Assembly: GCA_003797895.1 (NCBI GenBank)
Contig: RKQB01000002.1
Coordinates: 373,354-437,353 of the forward strand
DNA from: Cyclobacteriaceae bacterium YHN15
GTDB lineage: Bacteria > Bacteroidota > Bacteroidia > Cytophagales > Cyclobacteriaceae
Length of the DNA: 64,000 nt
Direction of reading: 5' to 3'
The translations under genes were made by a program, and so were the position numbers. A model generated the notes under the pieces. That model was not told where the DNA came from, searched no databases, and saw nothing but the letters and a program-made list of their open reading frames with translations. Positions 56,229 through 64,000 of this stretch are shown here, one piece after another (within the stretch, counting starts at the first letter, position 1; each line of letters begins with the position of its first letter).

Positions 56229-57428
56229 ATGCAATACGACATCATTATAATAGGAGGCGGAATAGTTGGTCTGGCAACGGGTCTTAAAATCAAATTGCAA
56301 AAACCAGATTTGAAAATTGCAATTTTAGAAAAAGAAGATGAAGTAGCTAAACACCAAACAGGTAACAACAGTGGGGTGATTCATTCAGGATTATATTACA
56401 AACCTGGTTCGCTCAAAGCTATAAATTGTATAAACGGCTATCATGAATTAATTAGATTTTGTAAGGAAGAAAACATTCCTTTTGAACTGACCGGAAAAGT
56501 GGTAGTGGCTACCAAACAGGAACAGATTCCTGTCTTAAACGGATTGCTTGACCGTGGACTGCAAAACGGATTAACTGGAACCCGCCATATTACTTTAGAT
56601 GAACTTAAAGAATACGAGCCTTATTGTGCAGGCGTAGCTGCTATCCATGTTCCCCAAACAGGCATCGTTGATTATAAAGTAGTAGCCCAGGTCTATGCCA
56701 AGAAATTTGAAGCTTTAGGATGTGAAATATTTTTTAATAATAAAGTATTAAAAATCAACACTTTAAACGGTTTGTCTTTGATAAGAACTCAATACCATGA
56801 ATTTTCCTCCAAGTTGGTTATAAATTGTGCTGGTCTATACTCTGATAAAGTAGCTCAAATGAATCAGGATGAACCCATAGATATTAAGATCATTCCGTTT
56901 AGAGGCGAATATTATAAACTGAAGAAAGAAAGGGAATACCTGGTCAAAAATTTGATTTACCCTGTTCCTGATCCTAATTTCCCTTTCTTGGGTGTTCACT
57001 TCACCAGAATGATGAAAGGAGGTGTTGAAGCTGGCCCAAATGCTGTTTTAGCTTTTAGAAGAGAGGGCTATTCGCGGTCACAGATAAATTTATCGGAATT
57101 GAGTGAGACTTTGGCCTGGCCAGGTTTTCAAAAAGTGGCTTCTAAATATTGGAAAACAGGTTTGGGAGAATTGTTCCGTTCTTTTTCCAAATCCGCTTTT
57201 ACTAAAGCCCTTCAGGAATTAATTCCTGATATTAATGAAAATGACCTGGTGGATGGAGGTGCAGGAGTCCGAGCTCAGGCCTGTGATAGTACAGGAGGAC
57301 TATTGGACGACTTTTGCATAAGGGAGAACAACTATGCTATTAATGTGCTTAATGCCCCTTCTCCTGCTGCTACTAGTTCCCTTTCTATTGGTGAGACGGT
57401 TAGTGAATTGGCTTTGAAGAGGTTTTAA
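56229..57428 (+). CDS. lhgO: L-2-hydroxyglutarate oxidase
   Basis: FAD enzyme of the DAO family that oxidises L-2-hydroxyglutarate to 2-oxoglutarate. The start at 56229 (MQYDIIIIGGGIVGLATG) gives 399 residues; the frame runs 18 residues upstream over the promoter. Landmarks are the FAD GGGIVG at about 9-14, KHQTGNNSGVIHSGLYYKPGSLKA (about 40-63), PFRGEYYKL and the closing NAPSPAATSSLSIGE. The family call is good; whether it acts only on L-2-hydroxyglutarate is assumed. Confidence 0.9.
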   Translation: MQYDIIIIGGGIVGLATGLKIKLQKPDLKIAILEKEDEVAKHQTGNNSGVIHSGLYYKPGSLKAINCINGYHELIRFCKEENIPFELTGKVVVATKQEQIPVLNGLLDRGLQNGLTGTRHITLDELKEYEPYCAGVAAIHVPQTGIVDYKVVAQVYAKKFEALGCEIFFNNKVLKINTLNGLSLIRTQYHEFSSKLVINCAGLYSDKVAQMNQDEPIDIKIIPFRGEYYKLKKEREYLVKNLIYPVPDPNFPFLGVHFTRMMKGGVEAGPNAVLAFRREGYSRSQINLSELSETLAWPGFQKVASKYWKTGLGELFRSFSKSAFTKALQELIPDINENDLVDGGAGVRAQACDSTGGLLDDFCIRENNYAINVLNAPSPAATSSLSIGETVSELALKRF

Positions 57429-57766
57429 GGGTGAAGTGATCGATTAGAAGTGTGAGACTAGATGCGAGAGTTTAGACTTAAGAACCAAGACATTGAATTC
57501 GGAATTGGGAAGTCAGATTTTGGAGTATTCAAGTCTTGAGTCTTGTTTCTTGGCTCTTGTTTCTTTCTAATTTCCCGCATCTCGTTTTCCCCTCTCCCTA
57601 CAATTGTTTGATTTTCGTAATAATTGATTTGAAAAGTATTCGATTATACAACAAGTCCTCCTTAGATTTGTAATCTAAATTATCTCAAATTTAACCCATA
57701 TTTAATTAATTGAAAAATCATCCCAAACCTATCTCTCCAAAGCTCTCATCCTTCAAATTTTCACCC
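57429..57766. repeat. Low-complexity intergenic tract
   Basis: Spacer of 338 bases. It contains near-repeats such as AGTCTTGAGTCTTG and TTGTTTCTTGGCTCTTGTTTCTT, which read like mutated slippage products. An in-frame TTG at 57710 extends the next ORF, but an ATG at 57767 is preferred. No other gene is visible. Confidence 0.5.
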
Positions 57767-58561
57767 ATGGCAGGATTCTGCTCCAAACCAGTATTGATAT
57801 TTGTAGTTGCCTTTATTTTTTTCGGAAACCATCACGCTTTCGCTCAGGAAGACAAAACCTCTGGAATAAGCCATTTCAGTGGAAATATCAGTGTTACCAA
57901 CAATGGACTTTCATTGATTCCAGCGTTTTCACTCAATAGACCTGCAGCCATATTTGAACTTTCTGTTGGTGGTGAACGCTTGAGTTTTGACCCTGAAATG
58001 CGTTTTGCCTTAGATGGTCAACCTTGGTCATTTATTTTTTGGTGGCGGTATAAAATCGTGAAATCTGATAAGTTTAAATTACATATTGGTGCTCACCCTG
58101 CATTTATTTTTGAAAATAAAATGGTAGATGATGGTAATGGAAATATGATCGAAAGCATGGAAGCCAAGCGCTTTTTTGCTGGAGAAATATCCCCAAGCTA
58201 TAATTTCAATGAAAATAACAAGATCACTTTTCTATACCTACAAGGCAGAAGCCTGGGTAAGGTTCCCTTTGCGCTCAATCAGTTTGTCGCTTTGGGGACA
58301 TCGCATACCAATGTGAGGCTTTCAGAAAAGCTTTTTTTGAATGCCAAACCTCAGTTATTTTATTTGAAGATGAATGAGAAAGACGGCTATTTTGCCAGTG
58401 GCTCATTGGTAATTGGAAAAAAAGACTTTCCCGTTTCCATAGGCTCTATCATCAGTAAAAAGATCGTATCTGAAATCGAAGTTGATAATTGGATCTGGAA
58501 TTTAAGTCTGATCTATTCATTTAATAATGAGTTTGTGAAAAGATCGAATCCGTTGCTTTAA
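57767..58561 (+). CDS. Hypothetical exported protein, probable outer-membrane beta-barrel
   Basis: A 264-residue protein with a signal peptide (hydrophobic VLIFVVAFIFFG, cleavage after HAFA, then QEDK). The mature part is a chain of amphipathic strands with aromatic ends (LSLIPAFSLNRPAAIFELSVGG, WSFIFWWRYKIV, KITFLYLQGRSLG, WIWNLSLIYSF), as in small outer-membrane barrels. No family is recognised. The AraC regulator gene follows 247 bases downstream across a hairpin-repeat tract; a functional link is not established. Confidence 0.65.
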   Translation: MAGFCSKPVLIFVVAFIFFGNHHAFAQEDKTSGISHFSGNISVTNNGLSLIPAFSLNRPAAIFELSVGGERLSFDPEMRFALDGQPWSFIFWWRYKIVKSDKFKLHIGAHPAFIFENKMVDDGNGNMIESMEAKRFFAGEISPSYNFNENNKITFLYLQGRSLGKVPFALNQFVALGTSHTNVRLSEKLFLNAKPQLFYLKMNEKDGYFASGSLVIGKKDFPVSIGSIISKKIVSEIEVDNWIWNLSLIYSFNNEFVKRSNPLL

Positions 58562-58650
58562 ACTGAAATACACTTCGTGAAATACTGTAGAAATAAAGTA
58601 GAAATATTATGGAAATAAATATTTGTAGATATTGAATGGATAATAGGTGT

Positions 58651-58751
58651 TGCCAAAGGCATATATTAAAGCACATATCAACTAATATCGTGAAGCATAT
58701 ATCAATTTATATCGCCGAAGGCATATTTCAACTTTATATCACAAAGTATAT
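58651..58751. repeat. Array of short ATAT-flanked hairpins with varying stems
   Basis: Successive small hairpins: TGCCAAAGGCA (58651-58661), ATATCGTGAAGCATAT (58685-58700), ATATCGCCGAAGGCATAT (58709-58726) and ATATCACAAAGTATAT (58736-58751). Stems differ but keep pairing around an AAA or GAA loop, with ATAT on both sides and a spacing of about 24-27 bases. It lies between the barrel and AraC genes. Confidence 0.7.
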
Positions 58752-58808
58752 ATCTGAAAATCCAAGATATAAACCACAACCTTAGCCACAACAGTTGAAA
58801 AGAAGGCC

Positions 58809-59705
58809 ATGGACAAACCAGAAAGCATAGAAGAATTCTATAAAAGAAAATTCAATTGGCTGCCGGAGAATATCAGGAATGACATAGGGCATTTCAATAT
58901 GTTCAGATTGGAACCGTATTTTCAAGGTAAACAGACTACCATTCCATATCGCAGACGTGATTTTTACAAGATCATGTTGGTCAAAGGACATGGTACAGTA
59001 TATTTTGCCGATCAGGTCATAGAAGTCCAAAAACAGGCCCTTTCATTCTCCAATCCCCTGATCCCTTACAAATGGGAGAACCATCAAGAATTGACGGGCC
59101 AATATTGCATTTTCAATCAGCACTTTATGAACCACTTTGGAAATATCATGCAATACGAAATTTTCCAACCTACCGGCTACCATGTATTCGAAATCAGTGA
59201 TAAGCAGGTCCTTGAGATTGAAACGATCTTTGAGAAAATGGAGAAGGATTTTGAATCAGAATATAAATACAAATACGACAGTATCAGAAACCATATTTTT
59301 GAGTTGATTCACTATGGCCTCAAGTTACAGCCCAATACACTGAACGACAGACAACCTTTCAATGCTTCTCACAGGATTACTGCTATGTTTACAGAACTTT
59401 TGGAACGGCAATTCCCAATTGAGGACAACCATCCCAAGTTGCAGATCCGGTCCGCCTCGGATTTCGCAGAGCACCTCAATATTCATGTCAACCACCTGAA
59501 CAGAGCTGTAAAAGACACTACAGGCAAGACCACCACAAAAGTCATTGCCGAGCGCCTTATACAGGAAGCTAAAGTATTACTTAAACACAGTAAATGGAAT
59601 GTAGGTGAAATTGCCTTTGCCCTGGGTTTTACAGAAGTTACGCATTTCAACAACTTCTTCAAGAAGCACCTACATACAAGCCCCTTGAAATTCAGGGAAG
59701 AATAA
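58809..59705 (+). CDS. AraC-family transcriptional regulator
   Basis: A 298-residue regulator with an N-terminal cupin-like sensing domain (about 40-130) and a C-terminal double HTH of the AraC type (about 215-297). HTH landmarks are SASDFAEHLNIHVNHLNRAVK and, in the second motif, VGEIAFALGFTEVTHFNNFFKKHLHTSP with the closing LKFRE. The target genes are unknown. It is followed after 64 bases by the PAS gene on the same strand. Confidence 0.92.
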   Translation: MDKPESIEEFYKRKFNWLPENIRNDIGHFNMFRLEPYFQGKQTTIPYRRRDFYKIMLVKGHGTVYFADQVIEVQKQALSFSNPLIPYKWENHQELTGQYCIFNQHFMNHFGNIMQYEIFQPTGYHVFEISDKQVLEIETIFEKMEKDFESEYKYKYDSIRNHIFELIHYGLKLQPNTLNDRQPFNASHRITAMFTELLERQFPIEDNHPKLQIRSASDFAEHLNIHVNHLNRAVKDTTGKTTTKVIAERLIQEAKVLLKHSKWNVGEIAFALGFTEVTHFNNFFKKHLHTSPLKFREE

Positions 59706-59769
59706 GATTTGACAGGTCTAAAATCTTCTTAAATTTTTTTCTATATTTAATAAATCCAATCTCCCAAAA

Positions 59770-60165
59770 ATGGCATCCTATGAAATAGAAATCATTCTCA
59801 ACCGACAGTTGGCAGATTGCCTATCAATTCCTGTATTTATTACTGATACCAAAGGGAATCTTATTTTTTACAACGAGCCTACAAATAAAATTCTAGGCAC
59901 ATCATTTGAAGAATCAGGTGAAATGAAGGTGGAAGAATGGTCAACAATGTTTAAACCACATGATGGCAATGGCAATCCTGTCCCTCCTGAGGAATTGCCC
60001 CTTGTTAAAACATTAAATGAACAACTTCCTTATCATAAAACTTTCTGGATAGAAAGTTTGAAAGGAAATTCTGAAAAGATTTCATTGACTTCTTATCCGA
60101 TTATTGGCCAAACGGGTAAATTTCTTGGTGCAGTTGCAATTTTTTGGGAATCTAAAGATTTATGA
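59770..60165 (+). CDS. Single PAS-domain protein
   Basis: A 131-residue cytoplasmic protein made of one PAS fold. Landmarks are PVFITDTKGNLIFYNEPTNKILG (about 21-43), the middle helix, and SLTSYPIIGQTGKFLGAVAIFWE at the C-terminus. It has no kinase, cyclase or HTH output. Its stop overlaps the next start (ATGA), so it is translated together with the MBL hydrolase and may sense a small ligand or partner for it. Confidence 0.85.
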   Translation: MASYEIEIILNRQLADCLSIPVFITDTKGNLIFYNEPTNKILGTSFEESGEMKVEEWSTMFKPHDGNGNPVPPEELPLVKTLNEQLPYHKTFWIESLKGNSEKISLTSYPIIGQTGKFLGAVAIFWESKDL

Positions 60166-60995
60166 AAATTTCAATCAAAGGAGTTAGGGGTTCAATTCCC
60201 ATTTCAGGTCCAGAAACCTCCTTATACGGGGGAAATACCTCTTGTGTAACCGTGCTGGAAGACGGTTGGATTCTTGTCTTGGATGGAGGAACTGGAATCC
60301 AAAGAGTTACTTTGCCAGATATTTCCATCAAAAGGATTGATATATTACTCACGCATCTTCATTTTGACCATTTGCAAGGTCTTGGCTTTTTTGGTCCTTT
60401 GTTTGACTCTTCAAAAGAAGTACATATTTGGGCTCCTGCAAGTGCTACACTGGATCTGAGGACAAGGATTAGCCGCTACCTTTCTCCTCCCTTGTTTCCT
60501 GTTCTGATCCGGGATTTGCCATGTCAATTGTCCTGGCATGAAATTTCCAGAAGTTATTTTGAGATAGGCCCATTTAGCATCACTTCCAGATCTGTAATAC
60601 ATCCTGGACCGACTCTTGGTTATCGGATAAGGCACAAAAAGGCGGTGTTTACTTATATTCCTGACCATGAACCTGCATTGGGACCATCAGGTTTACTCTT
60701 GGATAAAAAATGGCTTTCAGGATTTGATCTCATTTCAGAAGCAGATCTTTTGATCCATGATGCACAGTATACAGCCACTGAATACCTGGAAAAAATCGGA
60801 TGGGGACATTCCAGTATGGAAGATGCTATCAAACTTGCGGAATTTGCAGGTGTAAAAAGGCTTTTATTTACCCATCATGACCCTGCCCGAACAGATTCAC
60901 AACTGTCCGGGTTGCAACAAGATTTGCTCCAAACCCATGGTAGTGGTCTCAACTTTGAATTTGCTAAAGAAGGGATGGAAATTGATTTGGGGTGA
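60162..60995 (+). CDS. MBL-fold metallo-hydrolase (PhnP-like layout)
   Basis: A 277-residue hydrolase of the metallo-beta-lactamase superfamily. The N-terminus has the GVRGSIPISGPETSLYGGNTSC pattern (about 7-28) of the PhnP/RNase Z-like group. The metal motif is THLHFDHLQG (about 64-73), with later ligands HPGPTLGY, HDAQYT, WGHSSM and the final FTHHDP. It overlaps the PAS gene by four bases. The substrate is probably a phosphodiester or similar, which is only a family-level guess. Confidence 0.88.
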   Translation: MKISIKGVRGSIPISGPETSLYGGNTSCVTVLEDGWILVLDGGTGIQRVTLPDISIKRIDILLTHLHFDHLQGLGFFGPLFDSSKEVHIWAPASATLDLRTRISRYLSPPLFPVLIRDLPCQLSWHEISRSYFEIGPFSITSRSVIHPGPTLGYRIRHKKAVFTYIPDHEPALGPSGLLLDKKWLSGFDLISEADLLIHDAQYTATEYLEKIGWGHSSMEDAIKLAEFAGVKRLLFTHHDPARTDSQLSGLQQDLLQTHGSGLNFEFAKEGMEIDLG

Positions 60996-61033
60996 TTGGA
61001 ACATTAAAACATTGGTGTGTTAAAAATCATCTA

Positions 61034-61223
61034 TCATTCACCTTTCACTATCCTAATATCCTCCTCGGATAAGCCATATAATTTTATACACCAAGGCATC
61101 AATTTCTTTGTCAATTAGATTGATGTCTTCTGGACGGGCTTGAACCTTGGTATTTTAGCCGAGGAAATAGGCCATACACTCTGCATCCCAGACCACAAGT
61201 TGATCCACTGCTCCAAGTATTTC
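61034..61223 (-). pseudogene. Remnant of a restriction/DNA methyltransferase C-terminus
   Basis: Read on the minus strand, one frame gives GAVDQLVVWDAECMAYFLG, a TAA stop, then KVQARPEDINLIDKEIDALVYK. After one extra A the reading continues as LYGLSEEDIRIVKGE and a stop. The pattern VDQ(L/I)..., EIDxLVYxLYGL(S/T)EE is the usual ending of type IIG / N-6 adenine DNA methyltransferase proteins. With one in-frame stop and one frameshift in about 60 codons, it is a decayed tail of a lost gene. The rest of the 478-base gap (60996-61473) holds no ORF. Confidence 0.55.
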
Positions 61224-61413
61224 TTAAGTACAGAATTTTGAAAAAGTGTCATGAACTAATACTTTCATAAAAAAATAAAATTTCATGCATAATGGAGATT
61301 GTTTTGTTTTTATTGGATACAAAATGTCCCAAAAACCACAAAGCTTAACTTCCATCCTTTGATTTTAGCAATTCCCTGTTTGAATTTCGTAAGAAAACCT
61401 GTTTAATAAACAG

Positions 61414-61441
61414 TAATTTTGGTTTGACAAAGTTTTGTCAA
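61414..61441 (+). promoter_or_regulatory. Possible promoter and operator of the NTF2-like gene
   Basis: TAATTTTG (61414-61421) fits TAnnTTTG; no -33 element is well placed. Directly after it lies the perfect palindrome TTGACAAAGTTTTGTCAA (61424-61441), spanning the predicted start site, which is a good position for a repressor. Confidence 0.4.
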
Positions 61442-61473
61442 CATCCAAAAACTAAAACCAAAACTACACTATT

Positions 61474-61935
61474 ATGAAATCATTCCTTCTGACCATTCTA
61501 CTTTTTGCTGTTCTTACATTTCAAACCCGAGCACAAAATACATCTACCGGAAAGACCGAAAAAGAAATCATCCAACTCTCCATGGACAAATGGCAGTGGA
61601 TGGCAGACAAGGACATTGAAAAGCTCACTCCCATCTTCCACCCACAGGCCAAGTTTGTCCACATGAGCGGAACTTGGACCACCCCAAGAGAACTCGAAAT
61701 TATCGAAACAGGTAGCATTTGGTACAAAAAAGCGGACGTAAAAGATACAGCCGTAGAGATCGTAGGAAACACCGCATTGATATGGAATCGAATCACGCTT
61801 ACTGCTAATGTGCGGGGCAATGATGTTGTGACCGAATTTACCGTGACGGAAGTCTATCAAAAAGAAGGCACGGCTTGGAAAATGCTTGCCTTGAGCTTCA
61901 GCAGTGTGCGGGATACGCATGAGATTGAAAAGTAA
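61474..61935 (+). CDS. NTF2-like (SnoaL/DUF4440-type) exported protein
   Basis: A 153-residue protein with a signal peptide (MKSFLLTILLFAVLTFQTRA) and one NTF2-like cone-shaped domain. Landmarks are the helix KEIIQLSMDKWQWMADKDIEKL, the FVHMSGTWTT strand, and VVTEFTVTEVYQKEGTAWKMLALSFSS at the end (split about 112-138). Such small exported proteins may bind or convert a small molecule. It lies 184 bases before the molybdopterin hydroxylase gene; related loci in Bacteroidota often place the two near each other, but a joint role is not shown. Confidence 0.85.
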   Translation: MKSFLLTILLFAVLTFQTRAQNTSTGKTEKEIIQLSMDKWQWMADKDIEKLTPIFHPQAKFVHMSGTWTTPRELEIIETGSIWYKKADVKDTAVEIVGNTALIWNRITLTANVRGNDVVTEFTVTEVYQKEGTAWKMLALSFSSVRDTHEIEK

Positions 61936-61943
61936 TCCAGTAG

Positions 61944-62011
61944 AAACCTGACAGGTTTGAATTAGAGAAAGCGATAGTTTTGAAGGAGACCTTTAAAACC
62001 TGGTAGGTTTT
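61944..62011. repeat. Two AACCTG-type palindromes
   Basis: AAACCTGACAGGTTT (61944-61958) and AAAACCTGGTAGGTTTT (61995-62011) are near-perfect small palindromes separated by 36 bases. They resemble a dispersed palindrome common in Bacteroidota genomes. They may also act as terminators for the NTF2-like gene. Confidence 0.5.
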
Positions 62012-62119
62012 TCTCTGACCAAAACCAAAAAACAAAATCCCTTGAACCAACAATCAAAGTTATCTTGACATTTGGGCTTTATACTGGTAAATTGAAAAGA
62101 TAATCCATAAACTGACAAT

Positions 62120-64000
62120 ATGACTTTAACCAAGACCTCCCTCAACCGCCGCTCCTTTCTCAAAGTATCTGCCCTTGCCGGAGGAGGATTATTTTTGAGT
62201 GTGGGCTGGCTGGCAGGCTGTAAACCAGGTTCCAAAGAGGAAGTTCTGGGAATGCCGGAGGAATGGATCAGGATAAACGGTTTTATCCGCATTGGAGATA
62301 ATGGCCTCATCACCATCATGTCCCCTAATCCAGAGGCTGGTCAGAACGTCAAAACCGGTATGCCCATGATCGTGGCAGAGGAACTGGATGCAGATTGGTC
62401 TAAAGTGGTGGTGGAACAAGCTCCTTTGGATACCGACAATTTCACCCGTCAGTTCATAGGAGGAAGTCAGGCCATCAGAATCGGCTGGCCTATTTTAAGG
62501 CAAGCAGGAGCCATTGCCAGGCAACTTTTGATCGATGCCGCTGCGCAATCATGGAATATACCGGCTTCCGACATTACTACCGAATCCGGGTTTTTAATAC
62601 ATACAGCAAGCAAGAAAAAAGCGCATTATGGTGAGATGGCAAGCTTAGCAGCAACCCTTCCTATCCCTGAAGATGTCAAACTGAAAGATAATAAGGACTT
62701 TAAAATCATAGGCACTTCCAGAAAAAATGTAGATGCCAAAAAAATCTTCACCGGCAAACCCCTTTTTGGAGTCGATTACAAAAAAGAGGGCATGCTTTAT
62801 GCCATGATTATCCACCCTCCTGCCCATGGACTCAGGTTGAAATCCTTTGATGATTCAGAGTCCAGAAAACTTCCCGGTATACGTGATATTTTCCAGATCA
62901 AATCCCATCAGGACGATTACGAACGTACCTTTTTTGATACAAGCAGTTTCACGGATATGGTGGCCATTGTAGGCAATTCCACTTGGGAGGTGATGAATGC
63001 GAAAAAGGCGCTTCAGGTAGAATGGGAAACCTTTTCAACCTTCGATGAAAAAAGAGATTGGCTTGGAAGAAAGGAAGTTCGTACTATCCCTTCTGGTCTG
63101 GAAACGGAATCCCAACAGTTACAAAAAATGGCCGAGGCTTCCAAAAAAGCTCGAACAATCCGTAAAGACGGTAATCCGGAAGAGGCCTTTAAGAATGCAT
63201 CCAAAATCATCGAACGTACCTATAATGGTCCATTCGTGGCCCATAACTGTATGGAGCCGATGAATTTCTTTGCCCATGTAGATGGCAATCAGGTGCATTG
63301 TGCAGGACCACTACAGAAACCGGAACTAACGGAGCAGGCCCTTTCTTCAAGATTGGGAATTCCGATTGAAAATATCCATATCGATATGACCCGCATAGGC
63401 GGAGGCTATGGGCGTAGGTCTTATGCGCATTGGTTGATTGAGGCTGCAGTGATTTCCCAAAAAGTCAATGCACCGATCAAATTGATCTATTCCAGAGAAG
63501 ACGATATGACAGGTGGAATTTACCGCCCCATGTACCAAGCCACTTACAGTGCTGCTTTGGACAAGGACAACAACCTGATCGGATTCCATGTGAATGCAGG
63601 GGGATTGGTAGAACCTCCTTCTTATCCTGACCGCTTTCCCGCCGGAGCTATAGAAAACTACCTGGCAGAAGAATGGACCGTGGCATCCAATATCACCGTG
63701 GGTTCATTTAGGGCACCCCGATCTAATTTTATCGCAGCTGCCGAACAATCCTTTTTGGATGAAATTGCAGAAGCCATAGGAAAAGACCCGTTTGACTTCC
63801 GTTTGGAACTCTTGAAAGAAGCGAAAGAAAATCCAGTAGGTCAACACAATGATTATGATCCCGACCGCTACGCAGGTGTCTTGAAATTGGTGAAAGAAAA
63901 ATCCAATTGGGGTCAAAACGAAGCAGGAATTTCTAGAGGTGTTTCCGCCTATTTCTGCCATAACAGTTATGCTGCCCAGGTTCTTGATCTGAAAATGGTG
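62120..64000 (+). CDS. Molybdopterin-binding hydroxylase large subunit (IorB-like), 3' end outside
   Basis: The start of a xanthine dehydrogenase-family molybdopterin subunit like isoquinoline 1-oxidoreductase beta. The first 627 residues are visible with no stop. The N-terminus carries a Tat signal (NRRSFLKVSALAGGG) and then LAGCKPG, a possible lipobox. Landmarks are SPNPEAGQNVKTGMPMIVAEEL (about 73-94), IGGGYGRRSY (about 427-436) and FRAPRSNFIAAAEQSFLDE (about 531-549). It needs a 2Fe-2S small subunit (IorA), which is not seen upstream and may follow. Substrate unknown. Confidence 0.9.
   Translation, partial: MTLTKTSLNRRSFLKVSALAGGGLFLSVGWLAGCKPGSKEEVLGMPEEWIRINGFIRIGDNGLITIMSPNPEAGQNVKTGMPMIVAEELDADWSKVVVEQAPLDTDNFTRQFIGGSQAIRIGWPILRQAGAIARQLLIDAAAQSWNIPASDITTESGFLIHTASKKKAHYGEMASLAATLPIPEDVKLKDNKDFKIIGTSRKNVDAKKIFTGKPLFGVDYKKEGMLYAMIIHPPAHGLRLKSFDDSESRKLPGIRDIFQIKSHQDDYERTFFDTSSFTDMVAIVGNSTWEVMNAKKALQVEWETFSTFDEKRDWLGRKEVRTIPSGLETESQQLQKMAEASKKARTIRKDGNPEEAFKNASKIIERTYNGPFVAHNCMEPMNFFAHVDGNQVHCAGPLQKPELTEQALSSRLGIPIENIHIDMTRIGGGYGRRSYAHWLIEAAVISQKVNAPIKLIYSREDDMTGGIYRPMYQATYSAALDKDNNLIGFHVNAGGLVEPPSYPDRFPAGAIENYLAEEWTVASNITVGSFRAPRSNFIAAAEQSFLDEIAEAIGKDPFDFRLELLKEAKENPVGQHNDYDPDRYAGVLKLVKEKSNWGQNEAGISRGVSAYFCHNSYAAQVLDLKMV

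Noticed and set aside
57710..57766. TTG start for the barrel protein
   Set aside because: The extra 19 residues are rich in Pro, Lys and Ser and would precede the signal peptide; the ATG at 57767 suits export better.
61498..61920. 140-residue open frame on the minus strand
   Set aside because: Antisense to the NTF2-like gene, which has a clean signal peptide and fold; the reverse reading has none.

Overview
The window comes from a bacterium of the phylum Bacteroidota, most likely the order Cytophagales near Cyclobacteriaceae. The evidence is internal. Good promoters have the Bacteroidota form (TTTG, about 19 bases, TAnnTTTG). Starts mostly lack a Shine-Dalgarno sequence. The primary sigma factor is the short 287-residue type. 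Other markers are BshB1 of bacillithiol synthesis, many lipoproteins with a Cys lipobox, DUF1080 and DUF1684 proteins, and AsmA-like giants. The genus cannot be named from sequence alone.

Layout. 1-544: end of an amidase gene. 628-7978: an AsmA-like protein, then a TetR / ABC / HlyD / TolC export operon whose ATPase has lost most catalytic motifs. 8199-16660: two tandem M28 peptidase lipoproteins, a hydrolase, DUF1684 and DUF1080 proteins and a YbiT-like ABC-F protein with a damaged second ATP site. 16812-30130: sodium symporter, rRNA methyltransferase, membrane protein, second AsmA-like giant, sulfatase, DinB protein, phosphofructokinase, NYN/OST-HTH protein, MnmA and a pseudouridine synthase. 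30341-38413: third M28 peptidase, bile-acid-symporter family carrier, ceramidase-like protein, a lipid operon (MBL / patatin / acyltransferase) and accA.

38600-56068 is the housekeeping core: tRNA-Asp, tRNA-Thr, a DUF349 protein, yqgE, pdxH, the trxB / M23 / bshB1 operon, sigA, rpsO-pnp, an LptF/LptG permease, tRNA-Met and thrS-infC-rpmI-rplT. 56229-64000: lhgO, an envelope protein, an AraC regulator, a PAS / MBL pair, a decayed DNA methyltransferase remnant, an NTF2-like protein and a Tat-exported molybdopterin hydroxylase that runs off the window.

The most unusual signal is around the tRNA genes. Small GIY-YIG nuclease ORFs sit directly behind tRNA-Thr and tRNA-Met, just past the tRNA terminator. 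Beside each of the three tRNA genes lie partial tRNA copies in which 7-10 internal bases are replaced by a perfect or near-perfect TCC...GGA palindrome of 14-18 bases. At tRNA-Met the unit (tRNA 3' part, terminator, GIY-YIG ORF) is tandemly duplicated with a 346-base period and no visible difference. At tRNA-Thr two 44-base units made from the tRNA 5' part lie between promoter and tRNA. This looks like a minimal tRNA-targeting element; its mobility is inference. No CRISPR array, rRNA operon, insertion sequence or prophage was seen.
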